Shown here: one piece after another, positions 24,563 to 32,843 of the stretch | Numbering within the stretch: the stretch's first letter is position 1 | How the letters are laid out: every line of letters begins with the position of its first letter | From: Falsiroseomonas stagni DSM 19981 | GTDB lineage: Bacteria > Pseudomonadota > Alphaproteobacteria > Acetobacterales > Acetobacteraceae | DNA: 64,000 bases | NCBI RefSeq assembly: GCF_900114315.1 | Contig: NZ_FOSQ01000006.1 | Location: 62,001 to 126,000, forward strand | Direction: 5' to 3' | Notes under the pieces: generated by a model | The model's database searches: none | Told to the model about the DNA's origin: nothing | What the model saw: only the letters and a program-made list of their open reading frames with translations | Position numbers and translations under genes: made by a program

Positions 24563-26152
24563 ATGAGCCGCAGATTTGTCCACCTTGCCTTGTCCGCCAC
24601 CATGGGCGCGATGCTCGTGGGCGCGGCGAACGCGCAGACCCTGACCATGGGCGTGCGCGCCGGGCCGGAATCGATCGACCCGCACTTCACCGCCACCGGC
24701 ACGCATAGCGAGGCGCTGAAGCACATCTTCGACACGCTGACCCATTCCGGCCCGCAATTGCAGATCGAGCCGGGGCTGGCGGAATCCTGGCGCCCGATCG
24801 ATGCGACGACCTGGGAATTCAAGCTGCGCCGCGGCGTGAAGTTCCATGACGGCAGCGACATGACGGCGGAGGATGTCGTCGCCTCCATCCGGCGGATGCA
24901 GACCCTGTCGGGGCCGAACCCGACGCGCATCTATGTGCGCCGCATCACCGATGTCCGCATCGTCGATCCGCACACGCTGCACATCATCACGGGCGGACCC
25001 TCCCCCACCCTGCCGAACGACTTCATCCGGCTGTTCGTCGTCTCCGCCCGCGCCACCGCGGGGCTGACGCCGGAGGCGAGCAACGAGGCCTTCAATTCGG
25101 GCCGCGCCGCGATCGGCACGGGGCCCTACCGCTTCGTGTCCTGGACGCCGCGGGAACAGTTCATCGTCGACCGGTTCGAAGGCCATTGGTCCGGCCGCCC
25201 GGCCTGGGCGCGGCATGTGCGTCGGGAGATCCCGAACGACGCGAACCGCGTGGCACAGCTTCGCACCGGGCAGGTGGACATGATCGTCCGCGTGCCGGCC
25301 GCCGATGTCGCGACGCTGGAGCGTGACCGGACGCTCTCCGTCGTGAAGGCCGACACCGTCTATGTCTTCAACTTCCAGTTCGACTTCCGGGAGAACACCC
25401 CGCAGGTGACGGCGCGGGATGGCTCCCGCCTGGCCGCCAACCCCTATCGCGACCCGCGGGTGCGGGAGGCCATCGACCTGGCGATCGACCGCCGCGCGCT
25501 GGCCGAGATCGCGATGGAGGGCATGGGCACGCCGCAGGGGCAGATGGTTACGCCGAACATCTTCGGCTTCAACCCGGCCCTGCCGATCCCGACGCCGAAC
25601 CTGGCCCGCGCCCGGCAGCTGCTGACGGAAGCCGGCTTCCCGAACGGCTTCCGCATGGTGCTGAACTTCAGCAATGACCGCCTGCCGGGCGACCGCGGCG
25701 TCGGCACCGCCATGGCGCAGATGCTGGCGCGCATCGGGATCGAGGTGCAGGCCGCCGGCCAGCCCGCGGCGGTGATCTTCCCCGCCCGCGCGCGCGGCGA
25801 GTTGTCCAACATCATGGCGGGCTGGGGCACGCTGACGGGGGAGGCCAGCTACACCTATTCCTCCAACGCCCACACCAACAACCCGACGCTGCGGCTCGGC
25901 GCCTTCAACTGGCACGGCTATTCGAACCCGGAGATGGACCGCCTGATCCAGGCCTCGGAGTTCGAGCTGGACGACGCCAAGCGGCGGGAACTGCTGCAGC
26001 AGATCGGGGCGCTGTTCAACCGCGAACGCGTCTCCCTGCCGCTGGCCTCCGTCGGCTCCGCCTGGGCGATGCGGCGGGACCGCGTCTCCATGCCGTCGGG
26101 CCGGGCGGATGAGGAAACCTATGCGTGGGACGTGACGCCGGCGACACGATGA
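24563..26152 (+). CDS. ABC transporter substrate-binding protein, family 5 (peptide receptor)
   Basis: 529 residues with signal peptide (RRFVHLALSATMGAMLVGAANA, cut before QTL). Family 5 landmarks: TMGVRAGPESIDPHFTATGT, GLAESWRPIDATTWEFKLRR, VKFHDGSDMTAEDVV, GTGPYRFVSWTP and DPRVREAIDLAIDRRALAE. The ATG at 24563 follows GGAG (24551-24554). It is divergent from dppBC/DF-like genes and is the likely periplasmic receptor of that importer. Its stop overlaps the creatininase start (ATGA), linking uptake to downstream hydrolases. Confidence 0.95.
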   Translation: MSRRFVHLALSATMGAMLVGAANAQTLTMGVRAGPESIDPHFTATGTHSEALKHIFDTLTHSGPQLQIEPGLAESWRPIDATTWEFKLRRGVKFHDGSDMTAEDVVASIRRMQTLSGPNPTRIYVRRITDVRIVDPHTLHIITGGPSPTLPNDFIRLFVVSARATAGLTPEASNEAFNSGRAAIGTGPYRFVSWTPREQFIVDRFEGHWSGRPAWARHVRREIPNDANRVAQLRTGQVDMIVRVPAADVATLERDRTLSVVKADTVYVFNFQFDFRENTPQVTARDGSRLAANPYRDPRVREAIDLAIDRRALAEIAMEGMGTPQGQMVTPNIFGFNPALPIPTPNLARARQLLTEAGFPNGFRMVLNFSNDRLPGDRGVGTAMAQMLARIGIEVQAAGQPAAVIFPARARGELSNIMAGWGTLTGEASYTYSSNAHTNNPTLRLGAFNWHGYSNPEMDRLIQASEFELDDAKRRELLQQIGALFNRERVSLPLASVGSAWAMRRDRVSMPSGRADEETYAWDVTPATR

Positions 26153-26856
26153 GGATCGCCGACTGCAACTGGATGGAGATCGAGGCGTATCTGCGCCTCG
26201 ATGACCGCGTCGTGCTGCCCTTCGGCAGCACGGAACAGCATGCGCAGCTCTCGCTCTGCGTCGATGCGATCCTGGCGGAGCGGGTGGCGGTGGAAGCCGC
26301 GGCGCCGCTCGGCGTGCCGGTCTATCCGGCGATGCCCTTCGGGCTGGCGCCCTATTTCGCGGCGTTTCCGGGCAGCGTGAGCCTGCGGGTGGAGACGCTG
26401 CTGGCGGTGGCGCGCGACCTGATCGAGAGCGTGGCGCGCGTCGGCTTCAAGCGCATCCTGCTGGTCAACGGCCATGGGGGGAATGCGCCGGTGGGCGCGC
26501 TGGCGCAGGAGATGATGACGGAGCGGCCGGAGCTCTCCATCAAGTTCCACAACTGGTACAACGCGCCACGCACCTGGGCGGCGGCGATGGCGGCCGATCC
26601 CTCAGCCAGCCATGGCAATTGGTTCGAGAATTTTCCCTGGACGCGCCTGGCCCATGCGAAGGCGCCGGAAGGCGTGAAGCCCAGGCCGGATCTCGCGCTG
26701 ATGAAGGCGAGCGGCCCCGCGAAGGTGCGGGAGATCCTGGGCGACGGAGCCTTCGGCGGGCCGTGGCAACTGCCGGATGACGTGACCCAGCGCATCTGGG
26801 ACGAAGGCGTGGCCGAGACCCGCGAAGCGTTGGAGGGACCATGGCAGACCCGATAG
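26149..26856 (+). CDS. Creatininase family amidohydrolase
   Basis: 235 residues. Metal-binding motifs of the creatininase fold are present: LPFGSTEQHAQLSLCVDAIL (Glu, His, Asp ligands), RILLVNGHGGNAPV, and the SHGNWFENFPWT segment standing in for the SHAGxxETS block. Family members open cyclic amides such as creatinine or N-formyl/lactam rings, or act in cofactor pathways (MftE, ArfB). In this operon, between a peptide-type receptor, a ketopantoate-reductase-like enzyme and an M20 peptidase, it probably hydrolyses the imported compound or an intermediate. The substrate is unknown. Confidence 0.9.
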   Translation: MRIADCNWMEIEAYLRLDDRVVLPFGSTEQHAQLSLCVDAILAERVAVEAAAPLGVPVYPAMPFGLAPYFAAFPGSVSLRVETLLAVARDLIESVARVGFKRILLVNGHGGNAPVGALAQEMMTERPELSIKFHNWYNAPRTWAAAMAADPSASHGNWFENFPWTRLAHAKAPEGVKPRPDLALMKASGPAKVREILGDGAFGGPWQLPDDVTQRIWDEGVAETREALEGPWQTR

Positions 26857-27857
26857 TCATCTGGGGCGCGGGCGCCATCGGCGGGACGCTCGGCGCCTAC
26901 TGGGCGCGGGCGGGGCATGAGGTGCTGCTGGTCGATACCGTGGCCGAGCATGTCGAGGCCTGCCGCACCACGGGGCTGCACATCTTCGGCCCGGTGGACG
27001 AATTCACGCAGGTCATCCCGGCGGTGACACCAGCCGAACTGACCGGCACCTATTCCCGCATCGTCCTTGCCGTGAAGGCGCAGGCGACGAAGGATGCGCT
27101 GCCGATGCTGGCGCCGCACGTCGCGCCTGGCGGCTACGTCTTCTCCGCCCAGAACGGGTTGAACGAGGTGGAGATCGCGGAAGCGGTCGGCGCCGAGCGC
27201 ACCATGGGCTGCTTCGTCAACTTCTCCGCGGATTGGCACGGGCCGGGGGAGATCCTCTATGGCAGCCGCGGCTCGGTCGTTGTCGGTGAGATCGATGGCA
27301 GCGTGCGGGACCGCACGCGGGCGATGTTCGATCTGTGCCGCATCTTCGAGCCCGATGCGATCCTGACGGAGGACATCTGGGCCTATCTCTGGGGCAAGAT
27401 GGGCTATGGCGCGATGCTGTTCGCCACCGCCCTGACCCATGACAGCATGACGGAGAATTTCGCCGACCCCGCCCGCATGAAGGCCTGGCTGGCGCTGGGG
27501 CGGGAAGTAGTCGCCGTGGCGCTGGCACGCGGCGTCACGCCGCGGGGCTTCGGCGGCTATGAACCGATGGCCTTCGCACCGAGGCGGCCCGATGCGGATG
27601 GCATCGCGGTGGTGGCCTGGCTGCGCGAATTCACCTCCCAATCCGCCAAGACCCATAGCGGCATCTGGCGCGACCTGGCGGTGCGCAAGCGCAAGACCGA
27701 AGCCGCGTCGCAACTGAACATCACGCCGCGCCTGGCCGCGGAACTCGGCATCCCGACCCCTGCCCTGTCGGCCGTTGGCCGGCTGATCGCGGATATCGAG
27801 GAAGGCCGCCGCGAACAGTCTCGGGATACCTTCCAGGCGCTGCTGGATTCGATCTGA
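26841..27857 (+). CDS. Ketopantoate reductase-like (ApbA/PanE family) NAD(P)-dependent dehydrogenase
   Basis: 338 residues. N-terminal IVIWGAGAIGGTLGAYWARAG is the NADP-binding motif, and VLAVKAQATKDAL with FSAQNGLNEVEIAEAVG follows as in PanE. The C-terminal helical domain has the catalytic Lys region (YLWGKMGYGAMLFATAL). PanE reduces 2-dehydropantoate, but family members in catabolic operons act on other 2-keto or hydroxy acids. The position after a creatininase (16-nt overlap) and before an M20 peptidase argues for a catabolic role rather than coenzyme A synthesis. Confidence 0.87.
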   Translation: MADPIVIWGAGAIGGTLGAYWARAGHEVLLVDTVAEHVEACRTTGLHIFGPVDEFTQVIPAVTPAELTGTYSRIVLAVKAQATKDALPMLAPHVAPGGYVFSAQNGLNEVEIAEAVGAERTMGCFVNFSADWHGPGEILYGSRGSVVVGEIDGSVRDRTRAMFDLCRIFEPDAILTEDIWAYLWGKMGYGAMLFATALTHDSMTENFADPARMKAWLALGREVVAVALARGVTPRGFGGYEPMAFAPRRPDADGIAVVAWLREFTSQSAKTHSGIWRDLAVRKRKTEAASQLNITPRLAAELGIPTPALSAVGRLIADIEEGRREQSRDTFQALLDSI

Positions 27858-29233
27858 TGGGTGATGCGGTGCTGGCCCGGCTGCTGGCCGGGCAGGAAGC
27901 GTTCGTCGCGCGGCTGGCGGCGCTGGTGGCCTGCCAATCCGTCTCGACCGATCCCGCCTATGCGGCGGGGATGGCGGAGGCGCGCGCCTGGTGGATCGCG
28001 CGGCTGACGGCGATGGGGTTCGAGGGCGCGCGGGAATTGGGCGCGGGCGGCCACCCCGCCGTGACGGCGCGCTGGCATGGCGCGGGGGCCACGGCGCCGA
28101 CGCTGCTTGTCTATGGGCATTACGACGTCCAGCCACCCGATCCGGTGGCGGCCTGGAGTTCCGCCGCCTTCGTGCTGGCGTCGCGCAACGGGCGGCTCTA
28201 CGGGCGCGGGGTCTCCGACGACAAGGGGCCGTCGCTGCTGGCGATGGAGACGCTCGGCGCCTTCCTGGCGGAGGAAGGGCGGCTGCCCTTCAACGTCACG
28301 GTGCTGCTGGAGGGGGAGGAGGAATGCGGCTCCGCGTCCCTGGCGCGCATCCTCGATGAGAATCGCGATTGGCTGCGGGCGGATGCGGTGCTCTCCGCCG
28401 ATGGCGCGCGCTGGCGGGCGGATTTGCCGACGATGACGGTGGCGACGCGCGGCAACATGGCGATGGAGATTTCGCTGCGCACGGCGGCGAAGGATCTGCA
28501 TAGCGGCCGCTACGGCGGCGTCGCACCGAACGCGCTGCACGCGATGGCGCGGCTGGTCGCGACCTTGCACGACGAACAGGGCACGATCCTGGTCGAGGGC
28601 TTCGGTGACGGCGCGGCGCCGGTGACGGAGGGCGACCGCGCCGCGCTGTCCGCGATTCCGTACGATGTGGCGGCGCATGACGCCTCGATCGGCATCGCGC
28701 CAAGCGGGCGCGATGTCGCGGGGTTTCTCGAACGGCTCTGGCTGAAGCCGACGCTCGACGTGAACGGGATGTGGGGCGGCTATACCGGCGCCGGCGGCAA
28801 GACGGTGATCCCCGCGGAGGCATTCGCGAAACTCTCCATGCGGATCGTGCCCGGCCAGCAGCCGAAGCGCGTGGCGGCGGCCGTGGAGGCGCATCTGCGC
28901 CGGCACTGCCCGCCGGGCGCGACGCTGACCGTGACCTCCGCGCGCGACGGATCGCTGGCCACCGCCGTGCCGGGCGACCATCCTTTGCTGCTGGCGGCGG
29001 AGGCAGCGCTGGAGGCGACGACAGGACGCAGGCCGCTGCGCGTGCGCATGGGCGCCACGCTGCCACTGACGGATATCGTGCAGCGGGTGCTCGGCATCGA
29101 CACCGTCATGTTCTCCTTCGCCACGGCGGATGAGGATTTCCACGCGCCCGACGAGAATTGGCGGGAGAGCGCGATGCCGGATGGCTTCGCCGCCTGGGTG
29201 GCGCTGGTGCGGAAGTTCGGCGCTCCGCGTTAA
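27857..29233 (+). CDS. M20-family dipeptidase/deacylase
   Basis: 458 residues with intact M20 motifs. LLVYGHYDVQPPDP holds the first His and Asp, LYGRGVSDDKGPSLL the bridging Asp, and VTVLLEGEEECGSASL the catalytic/metal Glu-Glu. The C-terminal His lies in DEDFHAPDENW. This pattern is that of carnosinase/CPG2-like dipeptidases (M20A/F). Start TGATG overlaps the preceding stop by 1 nt. It probably hydrolyses the peptide or N-acyl compound imported by the neighbouring ABC system. In contrast to the M20 homologue at 2931-4226 it is expected to be active. Confidence 0.93.
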   Translation: MGDAVLARLLAGQEAFVARLAALVACQSVSTDPAYAAGMAEARAWWIARLTAMGFEGARELGAGGHPAVTARWHGAGATAPTLLVYGHYDVQPPDPVAAWSSAAFVLASRNGRLYGRGVSDDKGPSLLAMETLGAFLAEEGRLPFNVTVLLEGEEECGSASLARILDENRDWLRADAVLSADGARWRADLPTMTVATRGNMAMEISLRTAAKDLHSGRYGGVAPNALHAMARLVATLHDEQGTILVEGFGDGAAPVTEGDRAALSAIPYDVAAHDASIGIAPSGRDVAGFLERLWLKPTLDVNGMWGGYTGAGGKTVIPAEAFAKLSMRIVPGQQPKRVAAAVEAHLRRHCPPGATLTVTSARDGSLATAVPGDHPLLLAAEAALEATTGRRPLRVRMGATLPLTDIVQRVLGIDTVMFSFATADEDFHAPDENWRESAMPDGFAAWVALVRKFGAPR

Positions 29234-30615
29234 CTCCGCGCCCGCACCACCGTCACGCTGCAAGGCGCCTCCGCCGCCAGCTCCGCGCTCACGCTGCCGA
29301 GCAGCTTGCGCTTCAGCGACACGGCGCGCGCGCCCATCACCAGATGGTCCACGCCATTCATGCGGACATAATCCAGCAGGGCGTGGGCGGGGTTCACGGC
29401 CTCCAGCACATGGAAGGTGATGCGCCCTTCCGGCAGGCCGAGCGGCGCGGCCCAGTGCTTCAACTCGACCAGGCGCTGCACATGCTTGTTGCGGCCGAAA
29501 TCATCCAGCGTGCTGTCCAGCGCGATGCGGTTCTGCCGCAGCACGTTGAGGCAGGCGAGGCGCGCGCCCGGCATGGTGGCCAGCAGTTTCTCCAATGTGC
29601 CGCGCAGCGTCGCCGACAGTGCTTCATCCTGCTCTGTCACATCAACCGCGACGGCCAGGATCGGTGCATCCTCCACCATCACCGCAACGGCACGGTCGAA
29701 GCGCACGCGATGGTCGGGGTGGAAGCGTCGGCGCAGCGTGGCGGCCCAGCCATCCTGGCGCCGCTTCGTGGCCCGCGCGGTCAGCGCCACCTGATCGGGG
29801 TGCCGCAGGTCGAAGGCCAGTTGCGCGGCGGTGGGGTGGCGGCGCTCGGGGCGCACTTCCAGGCAGCGCAGGATGATCTCCTGCATCCATTCCGGGCATT
29901 CCGCGCGCCGGGCGCGGGGCGGCACCGGGTCCCGCCACAGCCGGCGCTGCAGGCCCTTCAAACGCTGCGGATCGCCGAAGGGGCGCGTGCCTGTCACCAG
30001 GAAATACAGCATGGCCCCCAGCGCAAACAGATCGCTGCGCGGGTCGGACCGGATGCCCATGACCTGTTCCGGCGCCATGTAGGGCGCGGTGCCATAGGGC
30101 AGGCGGAACTCCTCCTCCATCAGATCGGGCAGTTGCGCGTGGCGCGACAGGCCGAAATCGACCAGTACGGCCTCTCCGCTGTCGCGCATCAGGATGTTGG
30201 AGGGCTTCACGTCCAGGTGCACCACGTGCTGGCGATGCAGCGCGTCCAGCGCCTCCGCCACCCGTGCGCCGATATCGGCGACTTCCTCGATGGGGCGGGG
30301 CAAGTCGTCGATCAGCGGCAGCAGGCTGCGGCCGGGGATGCGTTCCATCACCAGATAGGGCTGGCGGTCGAAGCCGCCGCTGGCGATGAAGCGCGGCACA
30401 TGCGGCCCGCCGAGGCGGGGCAGGATCATCTGCTCCATCTCGAAGCTGACGATGGCGGCGGGATCCTCCCCCTCCGCCAGGCGGGGCACCTTCATCAGCA
30501 GGTCGGAATCGTGGTCCGGGTGCGTCACCTGCCATAGCGCGGCCATGCCGCCGACATGCAGCAGGCGCCCGATGGTGAAGCCATCAAGCACCTCGCCTTC
30601 CACGAGGCGGATCAT
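29230..30615 (-). CDS. Serine/threonine protein kinase fused to a universal stress protein domain
   Basis: 461 residues. Kinase domain about 8-280: glycine loop GRLLHVGGMAALWQV, Lys42 in LLMKVPR, catalytic loop HLDVKPSN (Asp135, Lys137, Asn140), Asp153 of DFG, and MAPEQV. Residues about 305-461 form a UspA-like domain ending VMGARAVSLKRKLLGSVSAELA then APCSVTVVR, which contains the G-S/T ATP-binding pattern of Usp proteins. The kinase may phosphorylate or be modulated by its own Usp domain under stress. No transmembrane segment, so it is cytosolic. It begins 1 nt after the stop of a metallophosphoesterase gene, giving a kinase-phosphatase pair. Convergent with the M20 gene (4-nt overlap). Confidence 0.9.
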   Translation of the reverse strand: MIRLVEGEVLDGFTIGRLLHVGGMAALWQVTHPDHDSDLLMKVPRLAEGEDPAAIVSFEMEQMILPRLGGPHVPRFIASGGFDRQPYLVMERIPGRSLLPLIDDLPRPIEEVADIGARVAEALDALHRQHVVHLDVKPSNILMRDSGEAVLVDFGLSRHAQLPDLMEEEFRLPYGTAPYMAPEQVMGIRSDPRSDLFALGAMLYFLVTGTRPFGDPQRLKGLQRRLWRDPVPPRARRAECPEWMQEIILRCLEVRPERRHPTAAQLAFDLRHPDQVALTARATKRRQDGWAATLRRRFHPDHRVRFDRAVAVMVEDAPILAVAVDVTEQDEALSATLRGTLEKLLATMPGARLACLNVLRQNRIALDSTLDDFGRNKHVQRLVELKHWAAPLGLPEGRITFHVLEAVNPAHALLDYVRMNGVDHLVMGARAVSLKRKLLGSVSAELAAEAPCSVTVVRARS

Positions 30616-30616
30616 C

Positions 30617-31357
30617 TCAGCGTCCCCGCAGCAGGCGGGTGGCGAGGCTTTCCGGCAGGCCGGCCTGGCGCACCTTGTCGCTGGCCGTGGCAACGTCATA
30701 GGGCACGCGGTGCAGCGTGATCTCCCCGCTGATGACATCGAACAGATGCCAGGCGGCGGCGGGGTCGCCATCCCGCGGCTGGCCGACAGCGCCGCAGACC
30801 GCCAGCCAGCGACGCGGGCGGGGAAGCGGCACGGAGACGCCGGTGACAGGCTTGAAGGGGACGAGCTTCGCGGTCGCCGTCAGGCCATAGAGCGCCGGCG
30901 CATGGACATGACCGCAGAAGATGAGCCGCGCGGTGCAGGCTTCCAGGCTGCGGCGCGCATCATCGGCATCCCGCACATAGATCCAGCGATCGGGGGCGGA
31001 GGCATCGGCATGGACATAGAGGCGGTCATCCTCCTCCACCTCCATCGGCAGGGCGCCGAGGAAGGCCGCGTCCTCCGCGCTCACGGCGTGGCGGGTCCAG
31101 GCGATGGCGGCGGCGGCATCGGCCGTCATCCCGCCGCGCGCGAAGGCGGTGGCCTCGTCATGGTTGCCGCGGAGGATGACGGCGCCTTGCGACAGCAATG
31201 CGCGCGCCTTCGCCACCACCCAGGCGGGATCGGCGCCATAGCCGACAAGGTCCCCCAGCAGCACGAGGCGATCGACATCCCGGCGGGCGATGTCGTCGAG
31301 GCAGGCCTCGAAGGCCTCCCGGTTGGCGTGGATGTCGGCGAGCAGCGCGATACGCAT
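30617..31357 (-). CDS. Calcineurin-like metallophosphoesterase
   Basis: 246 residues. All phosphoesterase motifs are visible: LLADIHAN (Asp8, His10), LLGDLVGYG, LRGNHDEA, YVHADAS, and FCGHVHAP. This set matches the YfcE/PPP-like class seen in bacterial serine/threonine phosphatases and cyclic-nucleotide phosphodiesterases. GGAGG lies 9-13 nt before the ATG. It is the first gene of a two-gene unit with the kinase-Usp fusion, so it may dephosphorylate that kinase or its targets (inference). Confidence 0.9.
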   Translation of the reverse strand: MRIALLADIHANREAFEACLDDIARRDVDRLVLLGDLVGYGADPAWVVAKARALLSQGAVILRGNHDEATAFARGGMTADAAAAIAWTRHAVSAEDAAFLGALPMEVEEDDRLYVHADASAPDRWIYVRDADDARRSLEACTARLIFCGHVHAPALYGLTATAKLVPFKPVTGVSVPLPRPRRWLAVCGAVGQPRDGDPAAAWHLFDVISGEITLHRVPYDVATASDKVRQAGLPESLATRLLRGR

Positions 31358-31440
31358 GGGAAGTTCCTCCGGCCCCGGGGATCATTCCCGCGGCGGACGC
31401 CCTGGCAGCTTGCTTCCTCGGTGCCGATCAGACCACGGCT

Positions 31441-32340
31441 TCAGGCGCCGGGATAGGGGCCCAGTGAATCGGCGAAGCGGCGGGCGCAGGCCAGGCCGAA
31501 GGCCGTGGGGGCGAGGGCGGGCGTGCGCTCGATCACCTCCCCCAGCCCCATGCGCCAGGCGGTGACGCGCTTGCCGTAGCAGAGGAACATGGCGACCCCC
31601 TGCATGGCAAAGGCGATCAGCGGCAGGATGCGCTGGTACTCCCGCTCCGCCGCCGCCTCATTGCCAGAGACGAAATGGTTGTAGATGGCGGCCTGGATGT
31701 CGGCACATTCCGGGGCCGGGATCAGCCCCGCGCATCCCGCGCGAAGGCAATCCACCAGTTCCATGCCCGCGCGGCCGTTGAAGACCGTCAGGCCGCCGCC
31801 CGTCACCTCGATCAGCCGCTGGACATCGACGGCGCTGTCCTCCGCCTTGATGAGCGTGACGTTGACGTGGTTGCGCGCCAGCGTCGCGACGCCATTGGCC
31901 GAGAGACCCACGCCGATATAGGCGGCGGCATTCTGGATGCCGATCGGGATGGCGCTGCGGCGCGCGACCATCGCCGCGACCTCCCCGTACCAGGCGATGT
32001 ATTCGGCTTCCGGCAGGCCGCGCACGGGGGGCGGCTGGAGGATGCACCAGGCGGCGCCCAGATCAGCGGCTTCCACCACGAAATCCGCGGCCTCCCGCGC
32101 CGTGGCTTCCGCGACCGTGACGGCGAGGGGCACGCGGCCGGCGATCTCCTCTGCCGACCAGCGGACCACGTCGCGCTTTTCCGCCGCGGAGAGTTTGTTG
32201 ACCTCGGTCGCCAGGCCCAGCACCGCGATGCCATGCGCGCCGCCGGCCAGGCAGCAGCGCACCTGCTTGCGCATCGCGGCCTCGTCCAGCCGGCCATCCG
32301 CGGTGAAATAGGCGTAGAGGATGGGGTAGATGCCGTTCAT
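31441..32340 (-). CDS. Dihydrodipicolinate synthase family aldolase
   Basis: 299 residues, class I pyruvate-aldolase TIM barrel. Visible features are GIYPILYAYFTADGRLDEAAM at the start, the GGAHGIAVLGLATEVNKLSAAEK substrate-loop equivalent of G-(T/S)-T-G-E, and the Schiff-base Lys in VTLIKAEDSAV. The usual GTTGE reads GLATE, which fits a non-DapA member acting on sugar-derived keto acids. Third gene of an operon with gnd and gntK (ATGA overlap), so a role in sugar-acid catabolism is more likely than lysine synthesis. Confidence 0.87.
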   Translation of the reverse strand: MNGIYPILYAYFTADGRLDEAAMRKQVRCCLAGGAHGIAVLGLATEVNKLSAAEKRDVVRWSAEEIAGRVPLAVTVAEATAREAADFVVEAADLGAAWCILQPPPVRGLPEAEYIAWYGEVAAMVARRSAIPIGIQNAAAYIGVGLSANGVATLARNHVNVTLIKAEDSAVDVQRLIEVTGGGLTVFNGRAGMELVDCLRAGCAGLIPAPECADIQAAIYNHFVSGNEAAAEREYQRILPLIAFAMQGVAMFLCYGKRVTAWRMGLGEVIERTPALAPTAFGLACARRFADSLGPYPGA

Positions 32341-32843
32341 GGCGTCGTGGCCTCTTGCAGGGCGTTGATGGCGGCGGTGGCGAGGGCGGCGGGCGTGGCG
32401 CCGACATCGAGGGTGATGGCGGCTTCGTCGGCCGCCGGCGGTTCCAGCGTGGCGAACTGGCTGGCGACCAGGCTTGCCGGCATGAAATGGCCCTGGCGTG
32501 CGGCCTGGCGGGCGGCGACGAGGGCGGCATCGCCGGTCAGGAAGACCAGCCGCAAGTCGGGCGCCGCCTGGCGCAGCGCATCGCGATAGACGCGCTTGAG
32601 GGCGGAACAGGTGACGACGCAGCCCCGGCCCCGATGCGCGGCCAGATGCGCGCCGATGGCGGCCAGCCAGGGCCAACGGTCGTCGTCGTTCAATGATTCG
32701 CCCCGGCTCATCTTCGCGATGTTGGCTTCGGGGTGGAAATCATCGGCATCGGCGAAGGGCAGTCCCAACGCATCGGCGATGGCCTGGCCGACCGTGGATT
32801 TCCCCGCGCCGGAGACGCCCATGAGGACGACCAGAGGGGTCAT
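32337..32843 (-). CDS. gntK: Gluconokinase
   Basis: 168 residues, the usual size of GntK, which phosphorylates gluconate to 6-phosphogluconate. P-loop LMGVSGAGKSTVGQAIA, then FADADDFHPEANIAKMSRGE and LNDDDRWPWLAAIG, are diagnostic of the family, as are VTCSALKRVYRD and QGHFMPASLVASQFATLEPP. The start overlaps the stop of the gnd-type gene (ATGA), so 6-phosphogluconate made here can go straight to the neighbouring dehydrogenase. Confidence 0.96.
   Translation of the reverse strand: MTPLVVLMGVSGAGKSTVGQAIADALGLPFADADDFHPEANIAKMSRGESLNDDDRWPWLAAIGAHLAAHRGRGCVVTCSALKRVYRDALRQAAPDLRLVFLTGDAALVAARQAARQGHFMPASLVASQFATLEPPAADEAAITLDVGATPAALATAAINALQEATTP

Noticed and set aside
22648-24930. Permease frame extended upstream to make a 760-residue protein
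   Set aside because: The extra N-terminal part overlaps the complete DppB-type gene in another frame. The ATGA junction at 23505-23508 gives the proper DppC start.
29230-30771. Longer start for the kinase-Usp gene inside the phosphoesterase gene
   Set aside because: The ATG at 30615, directly after the phosphoesterase stop, gives a normal kinase N-terminus; the extension is Pro/Cys/Arg-rich shadow sequence.
31441-32340. Annotation of the aldolase as DapA for lysine synthesis
   Set aside because: The substrate-loop motif differs (G-L-A-T-E in place of G-T-T-G-E) and the gene is embedded with gnd and gntK, so a sugar-acid role is more likely.
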